The notes beneath the pieces are model-generated. The model was not told where the DNA came from and searched no databases. It saw only the letters and a list, made by a program, of their open reading frames with translations. From Methanobrevibacter sp. UBA412 (GTDB lineage Archaea; Methanobacteriota; Methanobacteria; Methanobacteriales; Methanobacteriaceae), in contig DAGJ01000016.1 in NCBI GenBank assembly GCA_002495685.1, positions 1 through 64,000 of the forward strand: a stretch of 64,000 bases of DNA, given 5' to 3'. Position numbers and translations under genes: made by a program. Below, piece by piece: positions 47,164 to 56,131 of this stretch. Numbering within the stretch: the stretch's first letter is position 1; each line of letters begins with the position of its first letter.

Positions 47164-48819
47164 ATGAAAAGTGAAATTTATCAAACTGATGTATTAATAA
47201 TTGGTTCTGGAGGTGCAGGTTGCAGAGCCGCTATAGAAGTAGCTAAAAATGGATATAAACCTGTAATTGTTTCTAAAGGTTTATCATTTAGATCCGGATG
47301 TACTGGTATGGCAGAAGGAGGATATAATGCTGCAATTGGTGCTGTGAATCCTGAAGATAATAAAAAAATCCACTTTAAAGATACATTAAAAGGTGGAAGT
47401 TATTTAAATGATAAACAACTAGTTAAAACATTAGTTGATGAATCACCTGATCGATTAAAAGATTTAGAAGAATATGGAGCATTATTTGATAGACAAGAAA
47501 ATGGAAAACTAAATCAAAGACCTTTTGGAGGTCAAACTTTTAAAAGAACAATATATGAAAGTGATCGTACAGGCCATGAAATCATAACCTCATTAAAAGA
47601 AGAAATCATTAAAAGAAATATTGAAACACTTGATGAAATAATGATTACTTCTTTAATATTAAGTAAAAAAAATCCAAATTTTCCAAAAGTAATAGGAGCA
47701 GTTGGAATAAAATTAAAGGACTCTTCAACAATATTTTTCCAAACAAAATCTGTAATAATTGCATGTGGTGGAGCAGGACAATTATATCCAGTGACATCAA
47801 ATACAATACAAAAAAATGGAGATGGGTATGTATTAGCATTTAATGCTGGAGCAGAAGTTATAGATATGGAAGAAGTTCAATTTCACCCAACAGGGATGAT
47901 TTATCCAAAATCAAAAGCAGGAGTTCTTGTAACTGAAGCAGTTAGAGGAGAAGGTGGAATTTTATTAAATAAAAATAATGAAAGATTTATGGAAAATTAT
48001 GATCCAAGAAAAGAATTAGCAACACGTGATGTTGTTGCAAGATCCATTTATAATGAAATAAGAGAGGGAAGAGGAACAAAAAGAAATGGTGTATACTTAG
48101 ACATTAGCCATTTACCTGATGAAGTTATAGATAAAAAATTAAAAACCATGGTTGAACAATTTGAAGATGTTGGAGTAAATATTAAAAAAGAAAAAATGGA
48201 AGTGGCTCCAACAGCCCATCATTTCATGGGTGGAGTGAAAATAAATGATAAATGTGAAACCAATATTAAAAACTTATTTGCAGCTGGAGAAGCTAGTGGT
48301 GGTGTTCATGGTGCAAATAGGTTAGGTGGAAATGCTTTAGCAGAAACACAAGTATTTGGTGCACGTTCTGGTATTTCAGCATCTGAATGTTGTGAAAATA
48401 CAGAATTTGAAATAAATAAAGAAATGATTGAAAATGAAGAATCACGTATTAATGGATTAATCAAAAAAGGAAAATATGATCCATTGAAATTGAAAAATGC
48501 ATTGAAAAATATAATGTGGGAAGATGTTTCAATAATTCGTAATGAAAAAGGATTAAATAGAGCATTGAAAAATATATTAAAAATAAAAGAAGAAACAGAA
48601 GATTTAAATATTTCAAACGACTCACAATATAATAAAAAACTTATTGATGGTTTAGAACTAATAAATATGGTTGATGTAGCTATACTTGTTGTTAAATCTG
48701 CTATAATCAGACAAGAAAGTAGAGGTGCTCATTTTAGAGAAGATTTTCCTGAGACAACAGATGAATGGAAAAAAAGTATTGTTATGAGCCAATATAACAT
48801 TAAATTTATACCAAGATAA
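47164..48819 (+). CDS. tfrA: thiol:fumarate reductase subunit A
   Basis: Flavoprotein subunit of the soluble methanogen enzyme that reduces fumarate with CoM-SH and CoB-SH, giving succinate and the heterodisulfide. FAD motif VLIIGSGGAGCRAAIEVA; substrate-site motifs SGCTGMAEGGYNAAIG, FHPTGMIYPKSKAGVL and GGVHGANRLGGNALAE. The length (551-556 residues) matches Methanothermobacter TfrA. I take the ATG at 47164; the ATG at 47149 is possible. The FeS/CCG subunit TfrB is not adjacent. Plain succinate dehydrogenase subunit A is the alternative but less likely in this lineage. Confidence 0.85.
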   Translation: MKSEIYQTDVLIIGSGGAGCRAAIEVAKNGYKPVIVSKGLSFRSGCTGMAEGGYNAAIGAVNPEDNKKIHFKDTLKGGSYLNDKQLVKTLVDESPDRLKDLEEYGALFDRQENGKLNQRPFGGQTFKRTIYESDRTGHEIITSLKEEIIKRNIETLDEIMITSLILSKKNPNFPKVIGAVGIKLKDSSTIFFQTKSVIIACGGAGQLYPVTSNTIQKNGDGYVLAFNAGAEVIDMEEVQFHPTGMIYPKSKAGVLVTEAVRGEGGILLNKNNERFMENYDPRKELATRDVVARSIYNEIREGRGTKRNGVYLDISHLPDEVIDKKLKTMVEQFEDVGVNIKKEKMEVAPTAHHFMGGVKINDKCETNIKNLFAAGEASGGVHGANRLGGNALAETQVFGARSGISASECCENTEFEINKEMIENEESRINGLIKKGKYDPLKLKNALKNIMWEDVSIIRNEKGLNRALKNILKIKEETEDLNISNDSQYNKKLIDGLELINMVDVAILVVKSAIIRQESRGAHFREDFPETTDEWKKSIVMSQYNIKFIPR

Positions 48820-48878
48820 AAAAATTATTGTTAAAAAGTGTAAAGTTTATATACTATTTACAATAAATAAAATATTGC

Positions 48879-48888
48879 TATATATAAA
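48879..48888 (+). promoter_or_regulatory. TATA-like element before the structured RNA
   Basis: TATATATAAA lies about 51-60 bp upstream of the large hairpin at 48939-48995, in the gap between two convergent genes. A second TATA-like TTTATATAC is at 48846-48854. Either could drive a small RNA. Confidence 0.3.
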
Positions 48889-48938
48889 ATAATATTATGT
48901 ATAGTACTTTTTTTAAAAAATGGTGAAAAAAATGGTGG

Positions 48939-48995
48939 ATTAGGTTCGGGAAAATATGTTATTGTATTGGTGGTGCAATAACATATGAACCTAAT
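48939..48995 (+). ncRNA. Long structured hairpin, candidate small RNA
   Basis: A perfect 9-bp outer stem (ATTAGGTTC and GAACCTAAT) and a perfect 11-bp inner stem (ATATGTTATTG and CAATAACATAT) are separated by a one-sided GGGAAA bulge and closed by an 11-nt loop TATTGGTGGTG. It lies between the convergent tfrA and dadD genes. It is more GC-rich than its surroundings and has TATA-like elements before it and a T5 run at about 49041-49045 after it. It is not a tRNA. A shared 3' structure of the two neighbours is the alternative. Confidence 0.5.
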
Positions 48996-49104
48996 ATTTA
49001 AAATAACTAATTTTGAGATTATATACAAATTTTACATCTTGTTTTTAAATATAAAATAGTCTAATTAAACAAAATTTAGTAAAAATATAAAAAAAGAGAA
49101 TAAA

Positions 49105-50409
49105 TTATAAATTTTTCATTTCTAAAATAGCTTCATTAGCTAAACTCTTAACTTTATCTTCATTTAAACATAGAATCTTTTTATCTTCCATTAAAATCTG
49201 ACCATTACAGATAGTGGTTAAAACATCAGATCCATTTGCTGAATAAACTAAATTAGAACTTGATATTTTACTAGCTGGAGTCATATTAATAGATTTTTTA
49301 TCTAATAAAATTAAATCAGCTTTTTTACCAACTTCAATTGAACCAATATCTTTATCTAAACTTAAAGCTTTTGCACCATTAATTGTAGCCATGTTAAAAA
49401 CTTGATTAGAAGGTAATACTTCGGGATTTAAATCATTTACTTTTTGAAGTAAAGAAGCAAACTTCATTTCTTCAAATAAATCAAGATTATTATTAGATGC
49501 AACACCATCAGTTCCAATTGAAACATTGACCCCTTTATTTAATAATTTTGAAACAGGAGCAATACCAGAAGCTAATTTCATATTACTACAAGGATTATGA
49601 GAAACTTGTACATCTTTTTGTTTTAAAATATCAATTTCATTATCAGATAACCACACACAATGAGCCGCTAAAACATCAGAACTTAAAAAATTTAAACTAT
49701 TTAAATATTCAAAAGGTCTCATCCCAGTAGAATCAACAACATCTTTTATTTCTTTTTGAGTTTCATTCATATGAATATGAATTCCCACATTGTATTTATT
49801 TGCTTCTTCTCTAACTCTTTCTAAAAGCTCTTTAGAACATGTTACAGGTGAATGAGGACCAAACCTACATGTTATTCTACCATTAGCAGAATTATTAAAA
49901 TCCTTAATTAAATCAATATTTTCCTTAAATTCATGCTCTCTTTTTTCTTCATCACCAAAATCAATCATACCATAAGATAAAACTCCTCTAATACCTGCTT
50001 TATCAATAGCTTGAGCAACACTACCCATGTAAAAATACATATCATTGAAAGTTGTTGTTCCAGATTTAATCATTTCAACAGCAGCTAAAAGAGCACCAAT
50101 ATAACAATAATTAGAATTTAAATGAGATTCCATCGGCCAAATATGATCATTTAACCAAGTATTTAATTCTAAATCATCAGCTAAACCTCTAAATAAGTTC
50201 ATTGAAATATGATTATGAGTATTAACAAGCCCAGGCATTAAAATTTTACCTTTACCATCAATCACTTTATCGACACTTTCATTAATATTGTTACCAATTT
50301 TAGCAATTTTATCATTTTCTATTAAAACAGAACCTTGAAATTCTTTTACATTTCCCAAATCAAGATTTAAAATTGTTATATCTTTAATTAATATAGTTTT
50401 TGTTTCCAT
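49105..50409 (-). CDS. dadD: 5'-deoxyadenosine / S-adenosylhomocysteine deaminase
   Basis: Metal-dependent amidohydrolase that deaminates 5'-deoxyadenosine, SAH or methylthioadenosine, the by-products of SAM enzymes. The 434 residues hold the metal motif NTHNHISMNLFRGLADD (about 60-76), HIHMNET (about 216-222), AAHCVWLSDNEIDIL (about 246-260) and SIGTDGVASNNNLDL. The start is the ATG at 50409, after GTGGT; the GTG at 50421 overlaps this site. The window has at least two radical SAM enzymes that make its substrate. Confidence 0.87.
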   Translation of the reverse strand: METKTILIKDITILNLDLGNVKEFQGSVLIENDKIAKIGNNINESVDKVIDGKGKILMPGLVNTHNHISMNLFRGLADDLELNTWLNDHIWPMESHLNSNYCYIGALLAAVEMIKSGTTTFNDMYFYMGSVAQAIDKAGIRGVLSYGMIDFGDEEKREHEFKENIDLIKDFNNSANGRITCRFGPHSPVTCSKELLERVREEANKYNVGIHIHMNETQKEIKDVVDSTGMRPFEYLNSLNFLSSDVLAAHCVWLSDNEIDILKQKDVQVSHNPCSNMKLASGIAPVSKLLNKGVNVSIGTDGVASNNNLDLFEEMKFASLLQKVNDLNPEVLPSNQVFNMATINGAKALSLDKDIGSIEVGKKADLILLDKKSINMTPASKISSSNLVYSANGSDVLTTICNGQILMEDKKILCLNEDKVKSLANEAILEMKNL

Positions 50410-50552
50410 TAAATTTACCACATTTTTTTTAATTATATAATTATGTATATAAATTCTTATTATAAAAATATTAAATTTATAAAAATTTATTTATACAATA
50501 TTAAAGAAAATTAAAAATAATAAAGAAAATTAGATAGGAGAAAAATCTAAAT

Positions 50553-51425
50553 ATGAAACTAATAATTGCAGTACCATCTAAAGGTAGAATTAGTAATCCT
50601 TCAGTAGAAATGATTGAACAAGCTGGTTTGGGATTAAAAGATTCATCAAATAGAAAATTATTTTCATCAACATATAATGAAAATATTGACATAATGTTTG
50701 CAAGAGCAGCAGATATACCAGAATTTGTTGCTGAAGGAATTGTAGATATGGGTATAACAGGGTTAGATTTAATAAAGGAAAGCAACGCCGATGTAGAAAT
50801 ATTAACTGACTTAAATTTCGGACAAACTAGCCTCGTTTTAGCATCACCAGAAAATTCAAAAATAAAAAGTGAAAAAGACTTAAAAGATGGAATGGCGATT
50901 GCAACTGAATTTCCAAATTTAACTAAAAAATATTTAGATTCTAAAAATCTAAAAAAAATTAAAATAGTTAAATTAACAGGATCAACCGAAATCGCACCAT
51001 TTATCGGTATTGCAGATGCAATAACAGATTTAACTAGTACAGGAACTACTTTAACTATGAATCATTTAAAAATTGTAGATACATTACTTAAAAGTTCTAT
51101 TAAATTAATAACTAATAAAAATATTTATAATAACAACAAAAACAAAAAAATCTTGATAGATGAAGTAAAAACTAGTATTTGTGGAGTAATTAATGCAAAA
51201 CAAAAAAAATTAATTATGATGAATGTTGCTAGTGCTGACTTAAATAATGTTAAAGATGTTATGCCTGCTATGACTGGACCAACAATATCAGAAGTTTTAT
51301 CTAAAATAGATACTGTTGCTGTTCAAGCTGTTGTTGATGAAGATGAAGTATTTGAATTAATTAATAAACTTAGAAAAGCAGGAGCTCATGATATATTAGT
51401 TGTACCTATAGAAAGAATTATTTAA
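50553..51425 (+). CDS. hisG: ATP phosphoribosyltransferase (long form)
   Basis: First step of histidine synthesis. The 290 residues comprise two periplasmic-binding-like catalytic halves (IAVPSKGRISNPSVEMIEQ at the start; DAITDLTSTGTTLTMNHLK for PRPP binding) and a C-terminal ACT-like domain (about 215-290) typical of the histidine-inhibited long form, which needs no HisZ. GGAGA precedes the ATG. It starts a run of four + strand genes ending in pyrB. Confidence 0.95.
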   Translation: MKLIIAVPSKGRISNPSVEMIEQAGLGLKDSSNRKLFSSTYNENIDIMFARAADIPEFVAEGIVDMGITGLDLIKESNADVEILTDLNFGQTSLVLASPENSKIKSEKDLKDGMAIATEFPNLTKKYLDSKNLKKIKIVKLTGSTEIAPFIGIADAITDLTSTGTTLTMNHLKIVDTLLKSSIKLITNKNIYNNNKNKKILIDEVKTSICGVINAKQKKLIMMNVASADLNNVKDVMPAMTGPTISEVLSKIDTVAVQAVVDEDEVFELINKLRKAGAHDILVVPIERII

Positions 51426-51444
51426 AATAAAACAGGTAAATATA

Positions 51445-52227
51445 ATGAAATTTTTAAAATTCATATCAGAAAATCAAATAAAAAATGGATATTATGATGG
51501 TGAAAAAGTAATAGAAATTAAAAATGATATTTTAGAATATAATGATTTGAATATTACAAATTTAAAAAATGAATTAATTAAAAGTTATAATATTAATGAA
51601 ATTAAAATTATAAATCCTGTTAATCCAAGTAAAATAGTTTGTGTAGGATTAAATTACAAAGATCATGCTGAAGAAATGGATTTAAATTTACCATTAGAAC
51701 CAAAAATTTTTATAAAACCTTCAACATGTGTAATTGGAAATAATGATAAAATAATTTATCCTAAAACCTCAAAAAGAGTAGATTATGAAGGCGAATTAGC
51801 TATCATTATAGGTAAAAAAGCAAAAAATGTGACTCAAGATATTGCTAATAAATATATTTTTGGATATAGTATAATAAATGATGTAACTGCACGTGATTTA
51901 ACTATTAAAGACGAACAATGGACAAGAGGTAAAAGTTTTGATAGTTTTGCTCCTATAGGTCCTTTTGTTCAAACCGAAATGAATCCTTTAAATCAAAATA
52001 TTAAAGTATATTTAAATGACACTATAAAACAAGATTCAAATACTAAAAATATGATTTTTTCACCATATAAGCTTCTAGAATATATATCAAATATTATGAC
52101 TTTATATCCAGGTGATGTTATAGCAACAGGGACCCCTTCAGGTGTAGGGCCAATGAATAAAAATGATATAATTAAAATATCAATTGAAGATATTGGAATT
52201 TTAACAAATGAATTAAAAGAGGATTAA
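51445..52227 (+). CDS. fumarylacetoacetate hydrolase-family protein
   Basis: A 260-residue protein with the FAH C-terminal fold. IVCVGLNYKDHAEEM (about 69-83), RVDYEGELAIIIGKKAKN (metal Glu pair, about 112-129), GYSIINDVTARDLTI and PGDVIATGTPSGVGPM are the family blocks. Members are hydrolases, decarboxylases or oxaloacetate tautomerases; the substrate here is unknown. It lies 19 bp after hisG and 2 bp before the flavodoxin gene. Confidence 0.85.
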   Translation: MKFLKFISENQIKNGYYDGEKVIEIKNDILEYNDLNITNLKNELIKSYNINEIKIINPVNPSKIVCVGLNYKDHAEEMDLNLPLEPKIFIKPSTCVIGNNDKIIYPKTSKRVDYEGELAIIIGKKAKNVTQDIANKYIFGYSIINDVTARDLTIKDEQWTRGKSFDSFAPIGPFVQTEMNPLNQNIKVYLNDTIKQDSNTKNMIFSPYKLLEYISNIMTLYPGDVIATGTPSGVGPMNKNDIIKISIEDIGILTNELKED

Positions 52228-52229
52228 AT

Positions 52230-52727
52230 ATGAAAACAGCTATAATTTATGGAACAACATATGGTACAACACATAAAGTAGCTAAAATTTTAGCTAAAGG
52301 TATTAAAGGAGAATGTGTTACAATACCTATAAATAAAGCAAAATCCGAATGTTTACAAAAATATGATTTTATTATAATAGGTGGATCTATACACAAAGGA
52401 AGAATTCAAAGCCAAATAAAACAATATACTTCAAGAAACATTAAAACATTATTAGGTAAAAATATTGGTTTATTTATTTTAGCTAATAATGATAAAGAAA
52501 TCGACAAATATTTCAGAGATTCTTTTACTAAAGGATTAGTGGATTCAACTGTAACAACTGGATTTTTTGGTAATGAAATTCATCCTGAAAAAGGTAATTT
52601 AATAACTAAAAAAATAATGATTAATGAAATTGAAAATTATTTAAAAAATGATGAAGAATTACCATCACTGAAATTTGATCAAATACAAGATTTTATGAAT
52701 GAGATAAATAAATTAAAAATAAGATGA
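52230..52727 (+). CDS. flavodoxin-domain protein (HemG-like)
   Basis: A 165-residue FMN protein. The phosphate loop is GTTYGTTHKVAKILAKG (about 8-24) and the second loop IIIGGSIHKGRIQSQIKQYT is that of the Flavodoxin_5/HemG group. In bacteria this group oxidises protoporphyrinogen; in a methanogen the partner is unknown. It is 2 bp after the FAH gene, so the two are coupled. Confidence 0.82.
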   Translation: MKTAIIYGTTYGTTHKVAKILAKGIKGECVTIPINKAKSECLQKYDFIIIGGSIHKGRIQSQIKQYTSRNIKTLLGKNIGLFILANNDKEIDKYFRDSFTKGLVDSTVTTGFFGNEIHPEKGNLITKKIMINEIENYLKNDEELPSLKFDQIQDFMNEINKLKIR

Positions 52728-52747
52728 AATAAGAAATTTAAAGGAGA

Positions 52748-53683
52748 ATGATTAAAATTTTTCGTCTAAAAAATGTGATATCAATTAAAGATTTTGAAAA
52801 AGAGGATATTAATTATATATTAAATGAAGCCAATAAACTTGAAAATATTGCAAAATCTAAAGATAAGTCTGAAGCATTATCTGGGAAAATTCTTGGAATG
52901 ATGTTTTTTGAGCCATCTACTCGAACTAGATTATCATTTGAAACCGCAATGAAAAGATTAGGTGGAAATTGTGTTGGTTTTCAAAACAGTAATACTAGTT
53001 CAGTTGTTAAAGGAGAAAGTTTAGCTGATACAGCTAAAATGTTAGAAGGTTATTCAGATGCTTTAGTAATTAGGCATGATTTAGAAGGAGTATCACGATT
53101 TATCTCAGAAATAGTTGATGTTCCAGTTGTAAATGCTGGAGATGGTGCTGGTCAACATCCTACACAAACTTTATTAGATTTATATACTATGAAAAAAGAA
53201 TTTGGTGAAATTGAAGGATTAAAAGTAGCTTTAATTGGAGATTTAAAATATGGACGAACTGTTCATTCATTAGTTTATGCTTTAGCATTATATGGTGTTG
53301 AAATGACTTTTGTGTCACCTGAAGAATTAAAAATGCCTAAAGATGTAATACATGATTTAAAAAAGAATAATATTAGAATTAAAGAAACTAATAACATAAA
53401 AGATGTAATTAATGATGTTGATGTATTATATGTAACCAGAATACAAAAAGAAAGATTCCCTGATATTGAAGATTATTTAAAAATAAAAGGTGCATATTTA
53501 ATTGATAAAAAATTAGTAGAAAACAAAAATTTAATAGTAATGCACCCATTGCCTCGTATAGATGAAATTTCAACAGATATAGATAATACTAAATATAATA
53601 AATATTTTGAACAAGCATATAATGCAATTCCTGTTAGAATGGCAATTTTAAAAAATATAATTCAAAATAATGTAAAAAAATAA
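52748..53683 (+). CDS. pyrB: aspartate carbamoyltransferase catalytic chain
   Basis: Makes carbamoyl-aspartate in pyrimidine synthesis. The 311 residues hold the carbamoyl-phosphate loop [20 protein letters not shown] (about 53-72), [18 protein letters not shown] and [16 protein letters not shown] ends only 2 nt before the ATG at 52748, which is tight; a GTG at 52775 would cut the family N-terminus, so I keep 52748. PyrI is not adjacent. It converges with cdc6, 8 bp apart. Confidence 0.95.
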   Translation: MIKIFRLKNVISIKDFEKEDINYILNEANKLENIAKSKDKSEALSGKILGMMFFEPSTRTRLSFETAMKRLGGNCVGFQNSNTSSVVKGESLADTAKMLEGYSDALVIRHDLEGVSRFISEIVDVPVVNAGDGAGQHPTQTLLDLYTMKKEFGEIEGLKVALIGDLKYGRTVHSLVYALALYGVEMTFVSPEELKMPKDVIHDLKKNNIRIKETNNIKDVINDVDVLYVTRIQKERFPDIEDYLKIKGAYLIDKKLVENKNLIVMHPLPRIDEISTDIDNTKYNKYFEQAYNAIPVRMAILKNIIQNNVKK

Positions 53684-53691
53684 TGTAAAAA

Positions 53692-54843
53692 TTATAAAGA
53701 ATATAAAGTACTTTCTAATAAATCTGTATCACATTGTAATGAAATTATATTAGTTCTCCCTTTACCTCTACCTCTAGATATAGTATTAGTTGAAATAATT
53801 CCAAGCATTTCTAATTCATTAATAAAATCAAAAATTCTCCTATAAGTTACAGAATCTCCTTTAGAAACCAATTTATATGCATCATATAACTTACCGGAAG
53901 TTATTTCTTTATTTTCTTTTGTTAAATTTAAAAGAGCTTCAAGAACTCTTTGTTGTTGAGTAGGAAGAGTAATTATTATATCTGTGATTTTATTATGTTC
54001 TATCCGATCTTTAGCTTCTCGAACAAAATTACCATGAATTATTTCTGAATCTTTTTCATCAGCTAATTCACCTGCAGTTCTAAGAAGATCTAAAGCATAC
54101 CTAGCATCCCCTTCTTCTTTAGCAGCCATAGCAGAACATAAAGGAATAACATCATCATCTAAAACTCCTTTATCAAAAGACAATCTAGATCTTTCTTGTA
54201 AAATATCGGATAATTGTTCAGCATTATAAGGAGGGAATACAATTTCTCGATCTCTTAAACTACTCATAACTCTAGGTTTTATAAATTTTTTAAAATCTAA
54301 ATAATTACTAATTGATAAAACTGAAACATTTTCAGTTCTTGTTAATGTATAAAGTATTCCATCTCCATCTTTTTGAAGTAAAATATCAATTTCATCAAGA
54401 ATGACAATAAGAATAAGTTTTTTACCAAAAGCATTAGTTTTAAAAATATCTCTAAAAGTATTAATTACTTCTGCTTTAGTCCATCCTCTATGAGGAACAT
54501 CTCTACCTAATTGTTGACATAAATGAGCAATAACTTGATATTCAGTTGTATAATCTGTGCAACGAATATATTCTACTTTTACAAAAATACTTTTATTTTT
54601 AGCTGCTTCTTTCAATTGTTCTTTTGCGAATTTAGCAGCTGCTGTTTTTCCGGTTCCAGTTTTTCCATAAATAGTTATATCAGATGGTGCTACATTATTT
54701 AAAGCTTCAACCCAATATTTAGCTATGGATGTAATTTGTTCTTTTCTGTGTGGTAAGTGTTCAGGTAAAAACCTATGATCTAAAGGTTTTATGTCTTTAA
54801 AAACAGAATCTTCACCTTCTAAATTATCAAAAATATTTGTCAT
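53692..54843 (-). CDS. cdc6: Orc1/Cdc6 replication initiator
   Basis: Archaeal origin-binding AAA+ protein of 383 residues that loads MCM. Walker A is [13 protein letters not shown] (about 60-72), Walker [14 protein letters not shown] (about 144-156), sensor 1 [10 protein letters not shown], sensor 2 [14 protein letters not shown], and the C-terminal winged helix (about 295-380) reads the mini-ORB sites. It lies directly beside a region with many mini-ORBs, as is usual for archaeal origins. Confidence 0.95.
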   Translation of the reverse strand: MTNIFDNLEGEDSVFKDIKPLDHRFLPEHLPHRKEQITSIAKYWVEALNNVAPSDITIYGKTGTGKTAAAKFAKEQLKEAAKNKSIFVKVEYIRCTDYTTEYQVIAHLCQQLGRDVPHRGWTKAEVINTFRDIFKTNAFGKKLILIVILDEIDILLQKDGDGILYTLTRTENVSVLSISNYLDFKKFIKPRVMSSLRDREIVFPPYNAEQLSDILQERSRLSFDKGVLDDDVIPLCSAMAAKEEGDARYALDLLRTAGELADEKDSEIIHGNFVREAKDRIEHNKITDIIITLPTQQQRVLEALLNLTKENKEITSGKLYDAYKLVSKGDSVTYRRIFDFINELEMLGIISTNTISRGRGKGRTNIISLQCDTDLLESTLYSL

Positions 54844-54893
54844 TAAATCGCCATAAAAAAATTAATTAATTAAAAATTATTTAATAAGAATAA

Positions 54894-54905
54894 TTTCAAG
54901 TGTAA
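54894..54905 (+). repeat. mini-ORB 1
   Basis: TTTCAAGTGTAA, exact core (reverse complement TTACACTTGAAA). It lies 50 bp before the cdc6 start and may also let Cdc6 control its own gene. Confidence 0.75.
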
Positions 54906-54954
54906 AACTTATAAATTAATTTTTGTTATGATTATATTTAAATTTTATGTTAAA

Positions 54955-54966
54955 GTACAAGTGTAA
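54955..54966 (+). repeat. mini-ORB 2 (variant)
   Basis: GTACAAGTGTAA, with two changes from the core at the 5' side. Confidence 0.55.
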
Positions 54967-55139
54967 ATAATCAAAATTTAATAAAATTATAATATTTAAA
55001 AATGAATATTAATAATAAGCAAATTAAATTAATGTTTTAGCTAAAATTAATCTTTAAATAAGGTTATATTAAATTAAAATAATTTTTATTTAAATGAATG
55101 TTAAAAAAAATAAATGAAAATAATTTTTATATAGTTAAA

Positions 55140-55151
55140 TTTCAAGTGTAA
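55140..55151 (+). repeat. mini-ORB 3
   Basis: TTTCAAGTGTAA, exact core, in the AT-rich middle of the origin. Confidence 0.75.
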
Positions 55152-55274
55152 TATTATGTATAAATAGATATAACAGGCAAATAGCTAAAAAATAAAAAAT
55201 TTTCAATAAGGGATTTAAAATCAAAAATAAGGATTTATATTAAATTAATTTTTTTAAAAAATTAATATTAAAGT

Positions 55275-55298
55275 GAGAGAGGTGTATTTCAAGTGAAA
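55275..55298 (+). repeat. Extended ORB A
   Basis: A GAGAGAGGTG head runs into ATTTCAAGTGAAA. It has the long form shared with the element at 55504-55530 and, in part, with 27599-27619. Confidence 0.7.
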
Positions 55299-55335
55299 AA
55301 TAAAAATTTGAAAAAGCGAAATATAAAGACATATA

Positions 55336-55347
55336 TTTCAAGTGTAA
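55336..55347 (+). repeat. mini-ORB 4
   Basis: TTTCAAGTGTAA, exact core, 38 bp after extended ORB A. Confidence 0.75.
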
Positions 55348-55402
55348 AATAAATTTTAAATAACGTTTAATAATTCATAATTTTACAAAAGAAGTAATAA
55401 AA

Positions 55403-55428
55403 TTAGTAATTTTGTGAAATATTACTAA
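55403..55428. repeat. Inverted repeat inside the origin
   Basis: TTAGTAAT and ATTACTAA are perfect 8-bp arms with a 10-bp spacer, between the left and right ORB groups. Confidence 0.45.
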
Positions 55429-55434
55429 CAAAAC

Positions 55435-55478
55435 AGAGAGGTAAATTTCATGAATTTTTCAGATGAAATGTATCTCTT
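55435..55478. repeat. Two degenerate extended ORBs in opposite orientation
   Basis: AGAGAGGTAAATTTCATGAA (55435-55454) and, on the other strand, AAGAGATACATTTCATCTGA (about 55459-55478) keep the GAGAG head and ATTTCA but lose the AAGTG core. They may be weaker Cdc6 sites. Confidence 0.4.
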
Positions 55479-55503
55479 CATCTTTAATAAACACAATTTT
55501 CTC

Positions 55504-55530
55504 TTTCACTTGAAGAGTATGTCTCTCTCT
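55504..55530 (-). repeat. Extended ORB D
   Basis: On the minus strand an AGAGAGAGACATAC head runs into TCTTCAAGTGAAA. It faces extended ORB A, so the origin is framed by inverted long elements about 200 bp apart. Confidence 0.65.
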
Positions 55531-55552
55531 TAAAAACAAAAAAATTAATAAA

Positions 55553-56068
55553 TTATATATAATTATTATTATTATTATTATTATTATAATTATTATTTTT
55601 ATTATTATTTATATTAGATTTAGAGCTATATTCACCAAATACTTTATTTAATTTCCAAATACATTGTAATTTACCTTTAAAAACTTTTTTAATACATAAA
55701 ATTAAATTATTTTTATTTAAATTATCTTCATATATTTCATCTGTAATAACAAATCGTTGTAAAACATCATTAGGATGTTCTAATTCAAAATCCAATAAAA
55801 ATTGATTTAAAGTTAATTTAATATCCCAAATAAAATTTCTTTTTCTTTCACTTGAAGCATTACTCATTGCTTCAATTTGACTAGGATCAATTTCAGTTGC
55901 ACAACCAATTAGTAACATATCTTCTTTACCTAATGGCTGAATCAAATCCATAATATGATTTTCAGGATAATTAATTATAAAATGAAAATTAGATTTATCA
56001 TCAGAAATTTCATTTTTAAACATTCCTTCATCAACTAACCATTTTTGAACTATATTTTTATCTATCAT
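55553..56068 (-). CDS. DUF2299-like conserved protein beside the origin
   Basis: A 171-residue protein. Residues about 1-152 look like the methanogen DUF2299 family: KWLVDEGMFKNEI, FIINYPENHIMDLIQP, and a helix SERKRNFIWDIKLTLNQFL. The last 19 residues are nearly all Asn, from an ATT/AAT trinucleotide tract (about 55556-55615). It is read away from the origin's right side toward cdc6. A mini-ORB-like site (TTTCACTTGAAG, 55846-55857) lies inside its coding sequence. Function unknown; a role in replication is suggested only by its place. Confidence 0.65.
   Translation of the reverse strand: MIDKNIVQKWLVDEGMFKNEISDDKSNFHFIINYPENHIMDLIQPLGKEDMLLIGCATEIDPSQIEAMSNASSERKRNFIWDIKLTLNQFLLDFELEHPNDVLQRFVITDEIYEDNLNKNNLILCIKKVFKGKLQCIWKLNKVFGEYSSKSNINNNKNNNYNNNNNNNNYI
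55846..55857 (-). repeat. mini-ORB-like site within the DUF2299-like gene
   Basis: TTTCACTTGAAG is identical to the core of extended ORB D and has the same orientation. It lies in codons for SSERK and could be chance, but the exact 12-base identity is notable. Confidence 0.4.
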
Positions 56069-56131
56069 AATTTAACTTCCTATTATATTAATAAATAAAT
56101 TAATATATAATTTATAAATAATATAAAAATA

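Larger units (their letters stand above)
54844..55552. other. Chromosomal replication origin (oriC)
   Basis: A 709-bp gap next to cdc6 with at least six mini-ORB matches. Exact or near TTTCAAGTGTAA copies are at 54894, 54955 (GTACAAGTGTAA), 55140 and 55336 on the + strand. TTTCAAGTGAAA is at 55287, and the reverse form TTTCACTTGAAG is at 55504. Longer elements with a GAGAG head flank the right part. The left and middle are nearly pure AT and suit duplex unwinding. The TTACACTTGAAA core is known from Methanothermobacter. The call rests on these sites and the cdc6 neighbour. Confidence 0.88.

Noticed and set aside
48939-48995. tRNA gene (GGTTCG resembles a T-arm)
   Set aside because: There is no cloverleaf: no acceptor stem, D arm or anticodon arm can be drawn, and the structure is a single long hairpin.
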